Assembly (NCBI RefSeq): GCF_900129125.1
Contig: NZ_FQVJ01000001.1
Span: 62,001 to 126,000 of the forward strand
Length of the DNA: 64,000 nt
DNA from: Acidocella aminolytica 101 = DSM 11237
Lineage (GTDB): Bacteria; Pseudomonadota; Alphaproteobacteria; Acetobacterales; Acetobacteraceae
Direction of reading: 5' to 3'
A program made the translations under genes and the position numbers. Below the pieces are notes generated by a model. It worked only from the letters and a program-made list of their open reading frames with translations, had not been told where the DNA came from and did not search any database. Below are positions 6,492-14,667 of the stretch, piece by piece; positions within the stretch are counted from its first letter, which is position 1, and the number at the start of each line of letters is the position of its first letter.

Positions 6492-9305
6492 TTAGATTTT
6501 TGGCATTTGCATTGAGGACATGCTCCCGGCCGTGCCTCTCGATTTTGGAGAACTATCGTCCATCGGGCTAGACTGGTTTTCTTCAGGGGCCATACTTGTC
6601 GGCGGAACTAGGGTAGCTTTTGTTTCCTCGGCAGGTGTCTTGATTCCGTGCCATGCTGTTCTTGCATTGAGGACGTGCTCGCGGAACGCACGTACGCTGA
6701 TACTCATCGAATTCAACCGCTTACGCCAGAGTCGCCGCAGCCCCACGAAAACCGCAGCGCCCAGGCCAGTAACCTGCGCTAAGCTCCGTCCTGCTGCTGC
6801 ATGCAAACTATGCGGCAAGACGCCTTCATCGTATATTCGGCGGGTGTTCCTGCCCGTGGGTGAGGCGGCAATCCTTCCGCCAAGTTGTTTAACCGCGTCT
6901 AAGCCGCTCTCGGCTCCCTCGAAATCCGATCTCGCCAGATATAGGCGGATATCATGGCGGTGCCGGTCCAGGACATAACGCAATATTGGGCTGTCGAACT
7001 CAGGCGACACGAGCCCGATCACATGGTCGACCGTGGGAATAGGAACTGTTTCAGCTTCAGCAGTGATGGCATAACCAAGATCCAGATTCCGGCACTCGGA
7101 TGGGTCGATCACGACCATACGGGGGGCTTTTATACCGCCGATTTCCAGAACGAAGCTTTTTTTGGGGTGATTCTGGCTTAAACCACGTAAGATTCCGACG
7201 GTCCCCGGTTGTATACCAAGCTCGATGCAGGCCTCACGAAACACGACCTGGTCACCCACCTTAAATTCAATCAGCGGAGGACCTAGCGGCTGGGCGTGAT
7301 TCGAGCCATTTTCCAGCGCGGAACTATTCCACTTTGCTAGGACATTGCCAAGATACCCCTGCTTCGAGGCAAGTTCCGCCTGAATCGCCCGATTCAATTC
7401 TAAAGTAAGGCGCGGCGCAGCGGTAATTGCCACAACCGAACCCACCGTAGACGCGTCGACCCACACCTTTGCCGCCTGCTCAAGTGCTGCGGCCCGGTCC
7501 TCCACACAATAAAGAGCGTTCATATGGCCCAGAAGCCCCAGTGCCGGGCGGTACTGTTCATGTCTCGCGAGCCGCGCCGCGATCCGGTACACCGGGTTTG
7601 AATGGTGGCTTGTTTCGGTCAGATCGGCACCGCTCGGGCCCAACAGGTGGAGCATATGAAACGGCGAGGCGATAGCGGTTGTTCCCGCTTGTCCTTTGCT
7701 GGTCGATAGAAGCATGGTCGCGCCGCTTGGGGCTACGGTCTCAAGCAACTTTGCCGTGTCGCACACCGAAAGCAGGTGCGCCTGATCAACGATCAGCACG
7801 GAGCGATCATCGATGCAGGTTGTACCTTCGACCAACTGCCGCAGGAGCACTGGCATCGAGAATGCTACCCCGCCAATTCGGGCACCCAGCCTCCGCGCCG
7901 CCTGTGTCGTCGAGGAGACAGCAATTGGTCTATATCCTGATGCCAACCACGCACGACCCAACTCGGGCAACAACCGGTTATGTTCATCATTTTCCCTTGT
8001 CCGGATTAGCGTGCACAGGCGCCCGCCGTGGAGGATCTCATCCATCATTCTCTCGGTTTGGTCTGACACAAGCCCATGGTCGGGTGAAACAGTTCTCGCC
8101 GAGCGGCTGAGGCTATCCTCGCCCCATATTTCTATGGCGTATTTGAGGACTGAAAGCTCTGACGCGAGGGCCGTCTCACTTGTATATAATCCACCTTTAA
8201 CCCCGGCCCGTGTCGTCAATGGGATGATGGCTCCGGATTCCTCCAATATACGAATCAGGCCAAAGGTCTCTCCTTTCGTAAGTTTTCCACCTGTCAGAGT
8301 CCGAATTTTTTTCGCGATATCGGCATAGCTGAGTGTCTGGTGGGCCTCCGCATCAAGTGCCGCCAAAATGAGCGATGGATCGCGGAAAAGGCTTTTAATA
8401 CGATCTGCTTGCCATGAATCCCATGCGGTCAAACGCTCAAGTTCGTTGCTTTGCTCAGGGCGGCTATTGCCCCTTGCCGGTTGTAATTCTTCCTGCTCTT
8501 GCCCTTCGGTAGCCCTGCTCGCAGGAACTGTTTCACCGGTGAGCGGGGTTACAGGTAAAGGTGGAACTCGCAAGGTATCCAGACGATGCGAGCCGCGTTT
8601 CCTTGCCTGGCTGCCGCGAGGTCCGATTTTTGGCTGTGGCCGTAACTCATGGAGCCCCAGAGCTGCATAGCTTTTGCTCGATACGCGAGCATCCAACTCG
8701 TGCGCGATCATCGCTTCATTGAGCGCGTCTGCCCATGATTGACGCCAATACTTCAGGAGTTTCCGGTTATTCCAACTCCTGTCCTTGTTTCCCCAGACTT
8801 GGCCCGGTGGACAGTCCGTTCTGAGCTTCCGTGTCGTCAGAATAATATGCACGTGTGGCTGCCTCTCGCCGTCGGCGGCAAGAGAAACATGGATGCTAAA
8901 GTCGGCGACCATGCCAAGTGAAACAAGTTCCTTTTTGGTCCATGACTCGACAAGCTCGATAAGTTCTTCTGGTGACAAGAAGCGCGGAAGGCCGAGTTCA
9001 AGCTCGCGTGCGAACTGTGCGTCATATCTTACTTCCCGCGCTTCGACCGAGTTCCATAATTTCTCGTGGTCAAAAATCCAGCTCGGTGCACCAGCAGGCG
9101 CCATGATTCTTGTGCATATTACTTGCCCTTTCGTTCGGCGAGTCCAGGACACCCCGGTCGAGTAGTCGGACAGTTTCAAACCAGTACAGTAGGCTACCTT
9201 GCCAATGGCGGAGCGCGCCCCTCGTGCCCTCATTTTGCCACCCTTTGCTTTGCCGCGGCCACGTCCCAGGCCAATGACCTTTGCGTGAAAATGATAAAAG
9301 CTCAT
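6492..9305 (-). CDS. MobA/MobL-type (MOBQ) relaxase with degenerate TraA-like helicase domain
   Basis: 937 residues from the ATG at 9305, chosen because GGAGG lies six bases before it and MSFYHFHAKVIGLGRG matches the family start. The N-terminal nicking domain (1 to about 260) has candidate nucleophile Tyr39 (KVAYCTG) and the metal-binding histidines His139, His151 and His153 (SIHVSL ... QPHVHIILTT). Residues about 440-850 resemble the superfamily I helicase part of Ti-plasmid TraA. However, the Walker A motif is unrecognisable and the Walker B reads VLIVDQAHLL, with Gln in place of Glu, so ATPase activity is doubtful. It would nick oriT, which probably lies in the upstream gap at 9381-9470. 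No transfer-channel genes accompany it. Confidence 0.85.
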   Translation of the reverse strand: MSFYHFHAKVIGLGRGRGKAKGGKMRARGARSAIGKVAYCTGLKLSDYSTGVSWTRRTKGQVICTRIMAPAGAPSWIFDHEKLWNSVEAREVRYDAQFARELELGLPRFLSPEELIELVESWTKKELVSLGMVADFSIHVSLAADGERQPHVHIILTTRKLRTDCPPGQVWGNKDRSWNNRKLLKYWRQSWADALNEAMIAHELDARVSSKSYAALGLHELRPQPKIGPRGSQARKRGSHRLDTLRVPPLPVTPLTGETVPASRATEGQEQEELQPARGNSRPEQSNELERLTAWDSWQADRIKSLFRDPSLILAALDAEAHQTLSYADIAKKIRTLTGGKLTKGETFGLIRILEESGAIIPLTTRAGVKGGLYTSETALASELSVLKYAIEIWGEDSLSRSARTVSPDHGLVSDQTERMMDEILHGGRLCTLIRTRENDEHNRLLPELGRAWLASGYRPIAVSSTTQAARRLGARIGGVAFSMPVLLRQLVEGTTCIDDRSVLIVDQAHLLSVCDTAKLLETVAPSGATMLLSTSKGQAGTTAIASPFHMLHLLGPSGADLTETSHHSNPVYRIAARLARHEQYRPALGLLGHMNALYCVEDRAAALEQAAKVWVDASTVGSVVAITAAPRLTLELNRAIQAELASKQGYLGNVLAKWNSSALENGSNHAQPLGPPLIEFKVGDQVVFREACIELGIQPGTVGILRGLSQNHPKKSFVLEIGGIKAPRMVVIDPSECRNLDLGYAITAEAETVPIPTVDHVIGLVSPEFDSPILRYVLDRHRHDIRLYLARSDFEGAESGLDAVKQLGGRIAASPTGRNTRRIYDEGVLPHSLHAAAGRSLAQVTGLGAAVFVGLRRLWRKRLNSMSISVRAFREHVLNARTAWHGIKTPAEETKATLVPPTSMAPEENQSSPMDDSSPKSRGTAGSMSSMQMPKI

Positions 9306-9380
9306 GGCAGGCCTCCATCGCGAGAAGTGCCGGCCAACGGCCCGAGGCCCGCAGGCGCACTGAACGCCCAAATTTCCACC

Positions 9381-9418
9381 GTTGTATAAGCGCGCAACTT
9401 TTTCGTTGCTGATACAAC
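9381..9418. other. Candidate oriT: nested inverted repeat
   Basis: In the gap between the divergent relaxase and accessory genes, GTTGTAT (9381-9387) pairs with ATACAAC (9412-9418). Inside it GCAAC (9394-9398) pairs with GTTGC (9405-9409). The left arm runs into TAAGCGCGC (9387-9395), which resembles the TAARTGCGC nick region known from RSF1010/R1162-type (MOBQ) origins. The location next to the relaxase start is the usual one. Nicking is inferred. Confidence 0.5.
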
Positions 9419-9434
9419 ATATATAGCTCGGCAC

Positions 9435-9470
9435 GCTGTTTGCGTGGCTGTTCGCATGGCCATTTGCGTC
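9435..9470. repeat. Three tandem 12-bp repeats beside the candidate oriT
   Basis: GCTGTTTGCGTG, GCTGTTCGCATG and GCCATTTGCGTC follow each other without spacing, sharing the core TTYGCRT. Tandem short repeats of this kind serve as binding sites for relaxosome accessory proteins or repressors. They lie between the inverted repeat and the start of the accessory gene at 9569. Confidence 0.5.
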
Positions 9471-9568
9471 TTTCACTCGAAATCCAAATGATGAACTCAG
9501 GCGGCGACGTGCCTCCTTCTGCATTTCACTGACTTGCAGAGAAAGAAGCAAACACAGAGGATGAAATT

Positions 9569-9928
9569 ATGAGTAAGAGAACCAAACGAGAACCAGCGAC
9601 CGAGCTTGAACGCGCGGCGCAGGCGCTGCATGAGGCGCAGCAGAATCTTATTCGAAAGACAGGCGAGCTTGCTATCCGTCAACTCGGACAAAACATAAAG
9701 ATGGCAGAGGTTGCTGGCGCCATCAAATACGCGCTGGATCATACGACGAAGGAGGAGAGGGTCGAACTGGGCGAGGAATGGTTTCGTGGTGGGACCTCAA
9801 CCGCTGCGGGCCGCAATACGCGCGGCGACGGCGGCGATGCGGGCACGCAATCGCGCGCTGAAACACCTGAACATTTTACGAATCATAGCGCGGAACCGTG
9901 GGACGATCCGCATGGAAAACTGATCTAA
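9569..9928 (+). CDS. Small mobilization-type accessory protein
   Basis: 119 residues, divergent from the relaxase. AGAGGA stands eight bases before the ATG. The N-terminal half is a charged coiled coil (ELERAAQALHEAQQNLIRKT) followed by a helical segment (LGQNIKMAEVAGAIKYALDH). The last 45 residues are low-complexity and hydrophilic. Size and position match MobC/TraD-like relaxosome proteins encoded opposite MOBQ relaxases, but I cannot identify a specific family from sequence alone. It is a good candidate to bind the repeats at 9381-9470. Confidence 0.6.
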   Translation: MSKRTKREPATELERAAQALHEAQQNLIRKTGELAIRQLGQNIKMAEVAGAIKYALDHTTKEERVELGEEWFRGGTSTAAGRNTRGDGGDAGTQSRAETPEHFTNHSAEPWDDPHGKLI

Positions 9929-10299
9929 ATTCGGCTAAACACAAGGACTGTACCTACCGAGGCTTGCTCGGCCCAGCCTGGGTCTATCTAGACTTCGTTA
10001 ACTTATGGGTCGCTGCACTTCAAAGTACAGTACCCCATAAGGCAGCCATATCGATTTCATAGTTGGTGACCCACCGTTTCAAATATTCAGCCTCGAGGCT
10101 AGGAGCTGGAATTTGTCTGCATTGTAGCTATACCTCGGCCAACCATGCTCAACATGGGATGGTAGCGGCGATCTTCGGACTTCACCTGGCCATCGTCGCC
10201 GTCAACGCTGTCTGCCCGATCGTAATCCCCATCGGCCTCTTGCCGACTGGCTGACGGATCATATTGCGTCGGTTCGTCACTCCTCCAATGCCAGCTATT
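9929..10299. other. Non-coding gap with inverted repeat
   Basis: No convincing gene is present. The only structure noted is CTTATGGG (10002-10009) paired with CCCATAAG (10034-10041) around a 24-base spacer that holds GTACAGTAC. It lies about 75 bases after the mobilization gene stop. It could be a weak terminator or a protein-binding site. Confidence 0.35.
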
Positions 10300-10665
10300 C
10301 TATCCATGGATGATATATATGATGAGTTCCAGGACGCCATACCCGATAGCCCCGAGACATACGAGCAAGAACCAGACAGTTATCCCGCGGATGACGATGA
10401 AGATCGTGACGATGGCCCCAACGATCTGGGCAATCCGCTCCATGGCGTCCGGTGACGCCCAGGGATCGGTCCAGATCCGGATTTGATCCGCCAGGAAGTA
10501 CGAGCACAGAACCGGCGTGACGAAGAAAAATAGGAGAAACAAATACCCGACACCCCGGTTTTCGGTGGCAAGGTCGGGGATATGCGGTGCAGGGAAAAAC
10601 CGGTGGACCAGGACCGCGATGCCGATCAGCACGGCAATATAGGTAAGCATGGCAAGGTCGGACAT
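10300..10665 (-). CDS. Four-helix membrane protein, unknown function
   Basis: 121 residues with four predicted membrane segments (about 4-22, 40-58, 75-95 and 96-118) and few charged residues outside a central loop (DQIRIWTDPWASPDAMERI). AGGAGC lies five bases before the ATG. I do not recognise the family. It lies 179 bases downstream of the AAA+ ATPase gene on the same strand. The two may form a cytosolic ATPase plus inner-membrane partner, but only position supports this. Confidence 0.65.
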   Translation of the reverse strand: MSDLAMLTYIAVLIGIAVLVHRFFPAPHIPDLATENRGVGYLFLLFFFVTPVLCSYFLADQIRIWTDPWASPDAMERIAQIVGAIVTIFIVIRGITVWFLLVCLGAIGYGVLELIIYIIHG

Positions 10666-10844
10666 GTGGTGCTCCTATGTGATTTGGGGTGAACGCAGGG
10701 GATGGAGCCGAGCCACTTGGGCTCGGCGGCCCAGGACACGGGGCGATCAAAGCGGTTTGCTTCGCCGGACTGGCCTAGGTGGAATGACGGGTGGGAGGAG
10801 GACGGCTCACTGCCATCCGGCGAGTTGGGCAGTGCCGCTATGGC

Positions 10845-13088
10845 TCAGTGTAGCGTCTCGCCCAGGTGCTCATTGTCGTACCGAGCCAGAATACCGAGGG
10901 CTTTCTCCAGCGTGATCCGGACTCTGCGGAGATCCCGCCGCTGGACGTAGGCGGCTTTGAGTTCTGCCAAGAAGAGCTCCGGCAAGGCAGGTATCTGGTC
11001 AGGTGCTATGCTCCGGCTCTTGGCGATGTCATCCAAGATGGCCCGGACGATGACATTGAACGCCGCTGGCTCGGGTGGGGCAATCTGAAACAGTTCGAGC
11101 CGAGAGAGGAGCGGCTCTGACAGCCCGTGCCGCGAGTTGGCCAAAAAGATCCAGGAGATGGCGCTTACATCAATCGGCCCGCCCAAAAACGGGTCGGTAA
11201 ATTGCCTAGCGGACTCGGGTTCCAGCAGGCCGAGGATCGTATCCGTCAGCGTCCCGTTGGATTTGCTACCCCCGGCTTTTTCGATCTCATCGACGATCAG
11301 GACCGGATTGGCCCACCCAAGCCGCACCATCCGCTCGACCGGCCAGGACGGATGGGCAGTGGAGAAGCCATGGGCGGTCCCGGCAAAACGCCGGTTATCG
11401 GCATCACCAGCGACGGAGATGTATGAAGACTCCGCCCCCAGAGCTTTGGTCAGTTCCCGGGCAAAGCGTGTCTTGCCAATAGCGGGCGGACCGACGAGCA
11501 ACATGGGCCGCAGGCGCAGAACCGCAGGCCCCTCGCTCCTGAGGGCGAAGGCAAAATCTCCCTGCAGCGCGTCGAGGATGGCGCCAAAATTCGGCATCGC
11601 CTCGCGGAGGCTGCCCAGGTCTCGGACCAACTCCTTGTACTGCGGCAGCTCGGTCAGTGGCATGGGGTGTTCCAGCGCGCGGAACTGTTCCGCGTACTTA
11701 CGCTTGGCCTCATCGGCATGAGGCGACAGGTCGAGGAACCGCATCGGCTGCAGGGAGGGGGACTGCCGGAGGACGCCTCTCTGGCCATAAATCTCGTCCT
11801 GAAGCGCCTTCAGACCGGGATTTATGGTGTCATCGGCGGTATTCTGGCTCCGAGCGGCATCGGACGTCCCTGTGATCGCACCGGTTCCACGTCCAAAAAC
11901 GTCTTCCAGGCTCGAAGCCTCCTCGGCCTTGCCAGCATTTCCGGCTTTTTCCGTGCCGGAAGGCTCCTCCTTTCCTGGAGAACCTTCCTCTTCCTGGCCG
12001 GAATGCCGTTCCTGCTTGCTGGAACTGTTTTCGCCGAGAGCACCAGGGGGAGAGCCTGACCCATTCCCACGGGGCCGTGAGTTCTCTGCCTCATCCTGGA
12101 GCTGCCCACTTGCCTCCCCTCTTTTCCCGTCCCTGCGCTTCTCGCCGTACCGGCCTGTCCTCATGCCACCGCCATGGCGCCGTCTCGTAGCGGCCGAGAG
12201 TTCCTCACCCGATGGCGGGGCGAGTTCAGAGAATAGCTTCTGGGCGGCCAGGACGAACTCGTCCCCGGGCAAAAACCCGGAATTGCGAGCGTGGACGATT
12301 TCCTCAAGCCAGGTCACCGAGGCGTTCATCCAGAAGGGAGGAGCGCTGGCGAAATCGATCTGGTTCTCCTCGGACCAGTTGCACAACGGAGGACCGGCAA
12401 GCCGCCGCAACCGGGTTGAGGTCGCCTCGAATAGATTGTGAACGCGGCGATCATAATGGTGAAGCAGTTCCTGATCGGCTTGAATCTCGACCAGCAGGGC
12501 GATCATTTCGACGCACGCCGCGATCGCGACCGTGCTGGCGTGGGACGTGATGGCGAGGCGCAGCGCCCCCAGGCGGATGAGCCGGGCATCGATGAGGACC
12601 GTGCTGTCTTGGGTGCTCTCCTGTCCCGCTCGTCCTGCTCGGCTCAGCCTCATCTCTGGGGTGTGAGAGGGGAGATTGGCGAGGGTTCGGGCAAACAGCC
12701 AGCAGGTTTCTCCCCGGCGGTGATACGAATTGAGCCCGTCAATGAGCTTGACCCAGTCATCGTGGCCAACCGGGTTCAGAAAAATCTCCTCGTGAACCAC
12801 TCGGGGCTCGCCGGGGGCGCTTCCTTCGCCACCGCCTGTGCCGAAGATCGTGACCGGCAGCGCGATCGACTCCGCGTAATAGCGGCAGCACTGGTTCAGC
12901 GCCGACAGAAGCCTGTCGACACCTGCCTGGGTCAGCTTGTGCCGGAACCCAAGCGCGAGGGCTGGCAGCACGTCATGCGAAACAATTGGGTATGAGCTGC
13001 GGGCATTGGTACGATGGTCGTCGGCGCCAACAAATTTAAGGTCTTGTAGGATTGTATCATCAACCGAGGGCTCTTCGTCCGAGAACAT
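10845..13088 (-). CDS. Large AAA+ ATPase, Lon-like ATPase module without protease domain
   Basis: 747 residues from the ATG at 13088, preferred because GGAG lies six bases before it. An ATG four codons upstream has no such signal. Residues 1 to about 290 form a helical domain of unknown function. Residues about 300-430 are hydrophilic and low-complexity (rich in Gly, Ser, Glu, Lys). The AAA+ module follows: Walker A GPPAIGKT (533-540), Walker B VLIVDEIEKA (from 596), sensor-1 Asn651 in FLANS and arginine finger Arg663 in LLSRLE. These resemble the Lon ATPase, but the protein ends after the lid with no Ser-Lys protease domain. It may be a chaperone-type remodeller and is element cargo of unknown role. 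Confidence 0.75.
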   Translation of the reverse strand: MFSDEEPSVDDTILQDLKFVGADDHRTNARSSYPIVSHDVLPALALGFRHKLTQAGVDRLLSALNQCCRYYAESIALPVTIFGTGGGEGSAPGEPRVVHEEIFLNPVGHDDWVKLIDGLNSYHRRGETCWLFARTLANLPSHTPEMRLSRAGRAGQESTQDSTVLIDARLIRLGALRLAITSHASTVAIAACVEMIALLVEIQADQELLHHYDRRVHNLFEATSTRLRRLAGPPLCNWSEENQIDFASAPPFWMNASVTWLEEIVHARNSGFLPGDEFVLAAQKLFSELAPPSGEELSAATRRRHGGGMRTGRYGEKRRDGKRGEASGQLQDEAENSRPRGNGSGSPPGALGENSSSKQERHSGQEEEGSPGKEEPSGTEKAGNAGKAEEASSLEDVFGRGTGAITGTSDAARSQNTADDTINPGLKALQDEIYGQRGVLRQSPSLQPMRFLDLSPHADEAKRKYAEQFRALEHPMPLTELPQYKELVRDLGSLREAMPNFGAILDALQGDFAFALRSEGPAVLRLRPMLLVGPPAIGKTRFARELTKALGAESSYISVAGDADNRRFAGTAHGFSTAHPSWPVERMVRLGWANPVLIVDEIEKAGGSKSNGTLTDTILGLLEPESARQFTDPFLGGPIDVSAISWIFLANSRHGLSEPLLSRLELFQIAPPEPAAFNVIVRAILDDIAKSRSIAPDQIPALPELFLAELKAAYVQRRDLRRVRITLEKALGILARYDNEHLGETLH

Positions 13089-13299
13089 GTCTGTCTCCAT
13101 CTGTGATCGAGACAGGTCGCCATGGCGGGGACGGTACGGGCAAAGTTCGAGAGGAAACCCCCAAGGCGCCGGGCTTCGATCAGCATCTTGGCCTCCTGCA
13201 AGCAGTAGAAGCTTTTGCCATTGAAGCTGGTGTGAAAAGACCGAACGGCGGCTGGAAGCCCCATCCACTTGTGGCGTACCGGTGAAGTTCGATAGATTA

Positions 13300-13313
13300 T
13301 CCCTAATAAGGGA
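13300..13313. promoter_or_regulatory. TCCCT-AATA-AGGGA palindrome over the SD of the antitoxin gene
   Basis: A perfect inverted repeat with a four-base centre overlaps the GGGAGG ribosome-binding site (13310-13315) of the antitoxin gene. It could be the operator for antitoxin autoregulation, or an RNA hairpin that hides the ribosome-binding site. The position suggests the role; nothing else does. Confidence 0.4.
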
Positions 13314-13322
13314 GGAATTGTG

Positions 13323-13700
13323 ATGCCCGCCAATTTTACCGCCTGCGAAGTCGCCGCCCTCGCCGCAGTCTCAGTGCGCGTCGTGGATAAGGCCATCGAG
13401 GAGAAGGCGCTCTCGGGCATCCGCAGGCCAGGTGTCCGCGGCCGGCGGATGCTTCCGCTCTACGCCATACCTTACGCCGCGATCGTGGCGAGGCTGCCGG
13501 TTACACTTTTGCTCACGGCCAAACGCAACCTTGCCCGGACGCTGGGCGAACTCCCGGTTGGACGGATGACAGCGGAGCGGCTGGAGATCGCACCGGCCGT
13601 GACGGTCGATGTTCCCGCGCTCGTCGGGCGTGATCTTGCCGAACGCGCGGAACGCTACGGGCAGTCAAGAGACGATCATATCGACGTAAACCCGGAATAA
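13323..13700 (+). pseudogene. DUF433-type antitoxin, N-terminal part (split gene)
   Basis: 125 residues from an ATG with GGAGG seven bases upstream; a GTG lies directly before it. The N-terminus is a helix-turn-helix-like region (FTACEVAALAAVSVRVVDKA). The protein ends HIDVNPE and then stops. In DUF433 antitoxins the segment NPE is normally followed by I-MGGTPVLRGTRI in one chain. Here the rest is encoded in the +1-shifted gene that starts inside the stop (TAATG). A single-base loss would explain the break. It is annotated as a split gene that may still make two coupled polypeptides. Confidence 0.65.
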
Positions 13701-13903
13701 TGGGAGGAACGCCGGTCCTACGAGGGACACGGATAACCGTTTACGCAGTGCGGGGCCGGCTCGATGGTGGCGACGGCGTCGAAGATATTCTCGCTGATTA
13801 TCCAAACTTGGCGCGGGAGGTAGTGGAGACGGTGGCGCTCTATGCTCGTACCCACCCGTTCGTCGGCCGGCCGGGCGGGCGCGCCTGGGCAAAGGCCACT
13901 TGA
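13700..13903 (+). pseudogene. DUF433-type antitoxin, C-terminal part (split gene)
   Basis: 67 residues beginning MGGTPVLRGTRITVYAVRGR and continuing DGVEDILADYPNLAREVVET. This is the DUF433 core, which forms a winged helix in VapB-like antitoxins. Its ATG overlaps the stop of the upstream part by one base (TAATG), a layout that permits re-initiation. The stop overlaps the TTG start of the toxin gene (TTGA), so translation of the three reading frames is probably chained. Confidence 0.65.
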
Positions 13904-14199
13904 AGCTGTTTATCGACGAATGTCTCTCATCCCAGCTCGCCCAGCATCTCAACGCTACGGGAATCCACGACGCGACACATCCACGAGATATTGGTCGCTT
14001 GGGCGATCCGGACCATGTTGTCCTCGTGCGCCGCATCGCCGAGGACCGGGTGATCGTGACCGAGAACGCAGTCGATTTTCGCAAGCTGGTTGCCCGGCAG
14101 GATATCCACCCTGGACTGATTGTTCTGCCTAGCGTTGGCAGGGCGTTATCTCTACAATTGTTCGCTGATGCTCTCACTTGGCTGGCCCCGCATAGCTAG
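13900..14199 (+). CDS. DUF5615 PIN-like toxin
   Basis: 99 residues from a TTG start overlapping the antitoxin stop. Features of the DUF5615 (Mut7-C-like PIN) family are present: acidic KLFIDECLSSQL at the N-terminus, HVVLVRRIAEDRVIVTENAV with an acidic pair, and DFRKLV before a C-terminal helix. Such proteins are putative ribonuclease toxins paired with DUF433 antitoxins. The cassette lies close to the right end of the mobile element, where it could stabilise the element in the host. The toxin gene looks intact while its antitoxin is split, which is noteworthy. Confidence 0.75.
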   Translation: MKLFIDECLSSQLAQHLNATGIHDATHPRDIGRLGDPDHVVLVRRIAEDRVIVTENAVDFRKLVARQDIHPGLIVLPSVGRALSLQLFADALTWLAPHS

Positions 14200-14206
14200 G
14201 ATAGTG

Positions 14207-14225
14207 ACGTGATCGTGAATCACGT
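14207..14225 (+). terminator. Hairpin after the toxin gene
   Basis: ACGTGAT-CGTGA-ATCACGT, a seven-base-pair perfect stem with a five-base loop, begins eight bases after the toxin stop. No T-run follows, so it may be an RNA 3'-end stabiliser rather than an intrinsic terminator. From here to 14549 I see no convincing gene. Confidence 0.45.
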
Positions 14226-14549
14226 TCTCGAAGTAGCTGAGGCCGGCGACTTTAGCCTATTTCCCTTGCCTGCATGATTTCAGGCATTACCGTCTAGTTC
14301 GCGAAGGTAGAGCAGCCCATATAATGATAGATGATTGGTTCCCTGTTGCGGGAGAACCGGCTGGCGTCATAGGCATCAGCGATGTCCTGCGTCACGCGGC
14401 ACTTTGCCGCGACCTGGGCTTCTTGGTTACGTGACGCTATAGCCATTATCGGCATACACTGGAACCCGAGGATATCGTCATCATGGCAGACCCCGCCGCG
14501 TATTAAAAGGACCATGGGGCGACTAGGCCATCAGCCATATCAAGCGCTT

Positions 14550-14593
14550 TTCGTAGTGGGCCATTTGTACCACTACGAAGTTGCACTTCGTGG
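14550..14593. repeat. Three-armed alternative hairpin near the element end
   Basis: TTCGTAGTGG (14550-14559) is perfectly complementary to CCACTACGAA (14570-14579). The second arm can instead pair in part with a third arm: ACGAAGT (14575-14581) with ACTTCGT (14585-14591). The block is about 75 bases inside the attachment core. It may hold integrase/excisionase arm sites, or in RNA form mutually exclusive hairpins. Confidence 0.5.
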
Positions 14594-14667
14594 TATCCTG
14601 CGGATTTCCAAGTAATCCATTGTTGTCCGAAGTCGCCCTAAATCATTCATGTTGTTTATTAGACTAG

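Noticed and set aside
9435-9470. CRISPR array
   Set aside because: The 12-base units are contiguous, with no spacers and only three copies; no cas genes are present anywhere in the window.
12932-13420. 162-codon minus-strand frame overlapping the AAA+ gene start
   Set aside because: It overlaps both the ATPase gene and the opposite-strand antitoxin gene; no family recognised and no SD.
14294-14515. 73-codon minus-strand frame near the element end
   Set aside because: No SD and no similarity I recognise; it overlaps nothing conserved, so I treat the region as non-coding.
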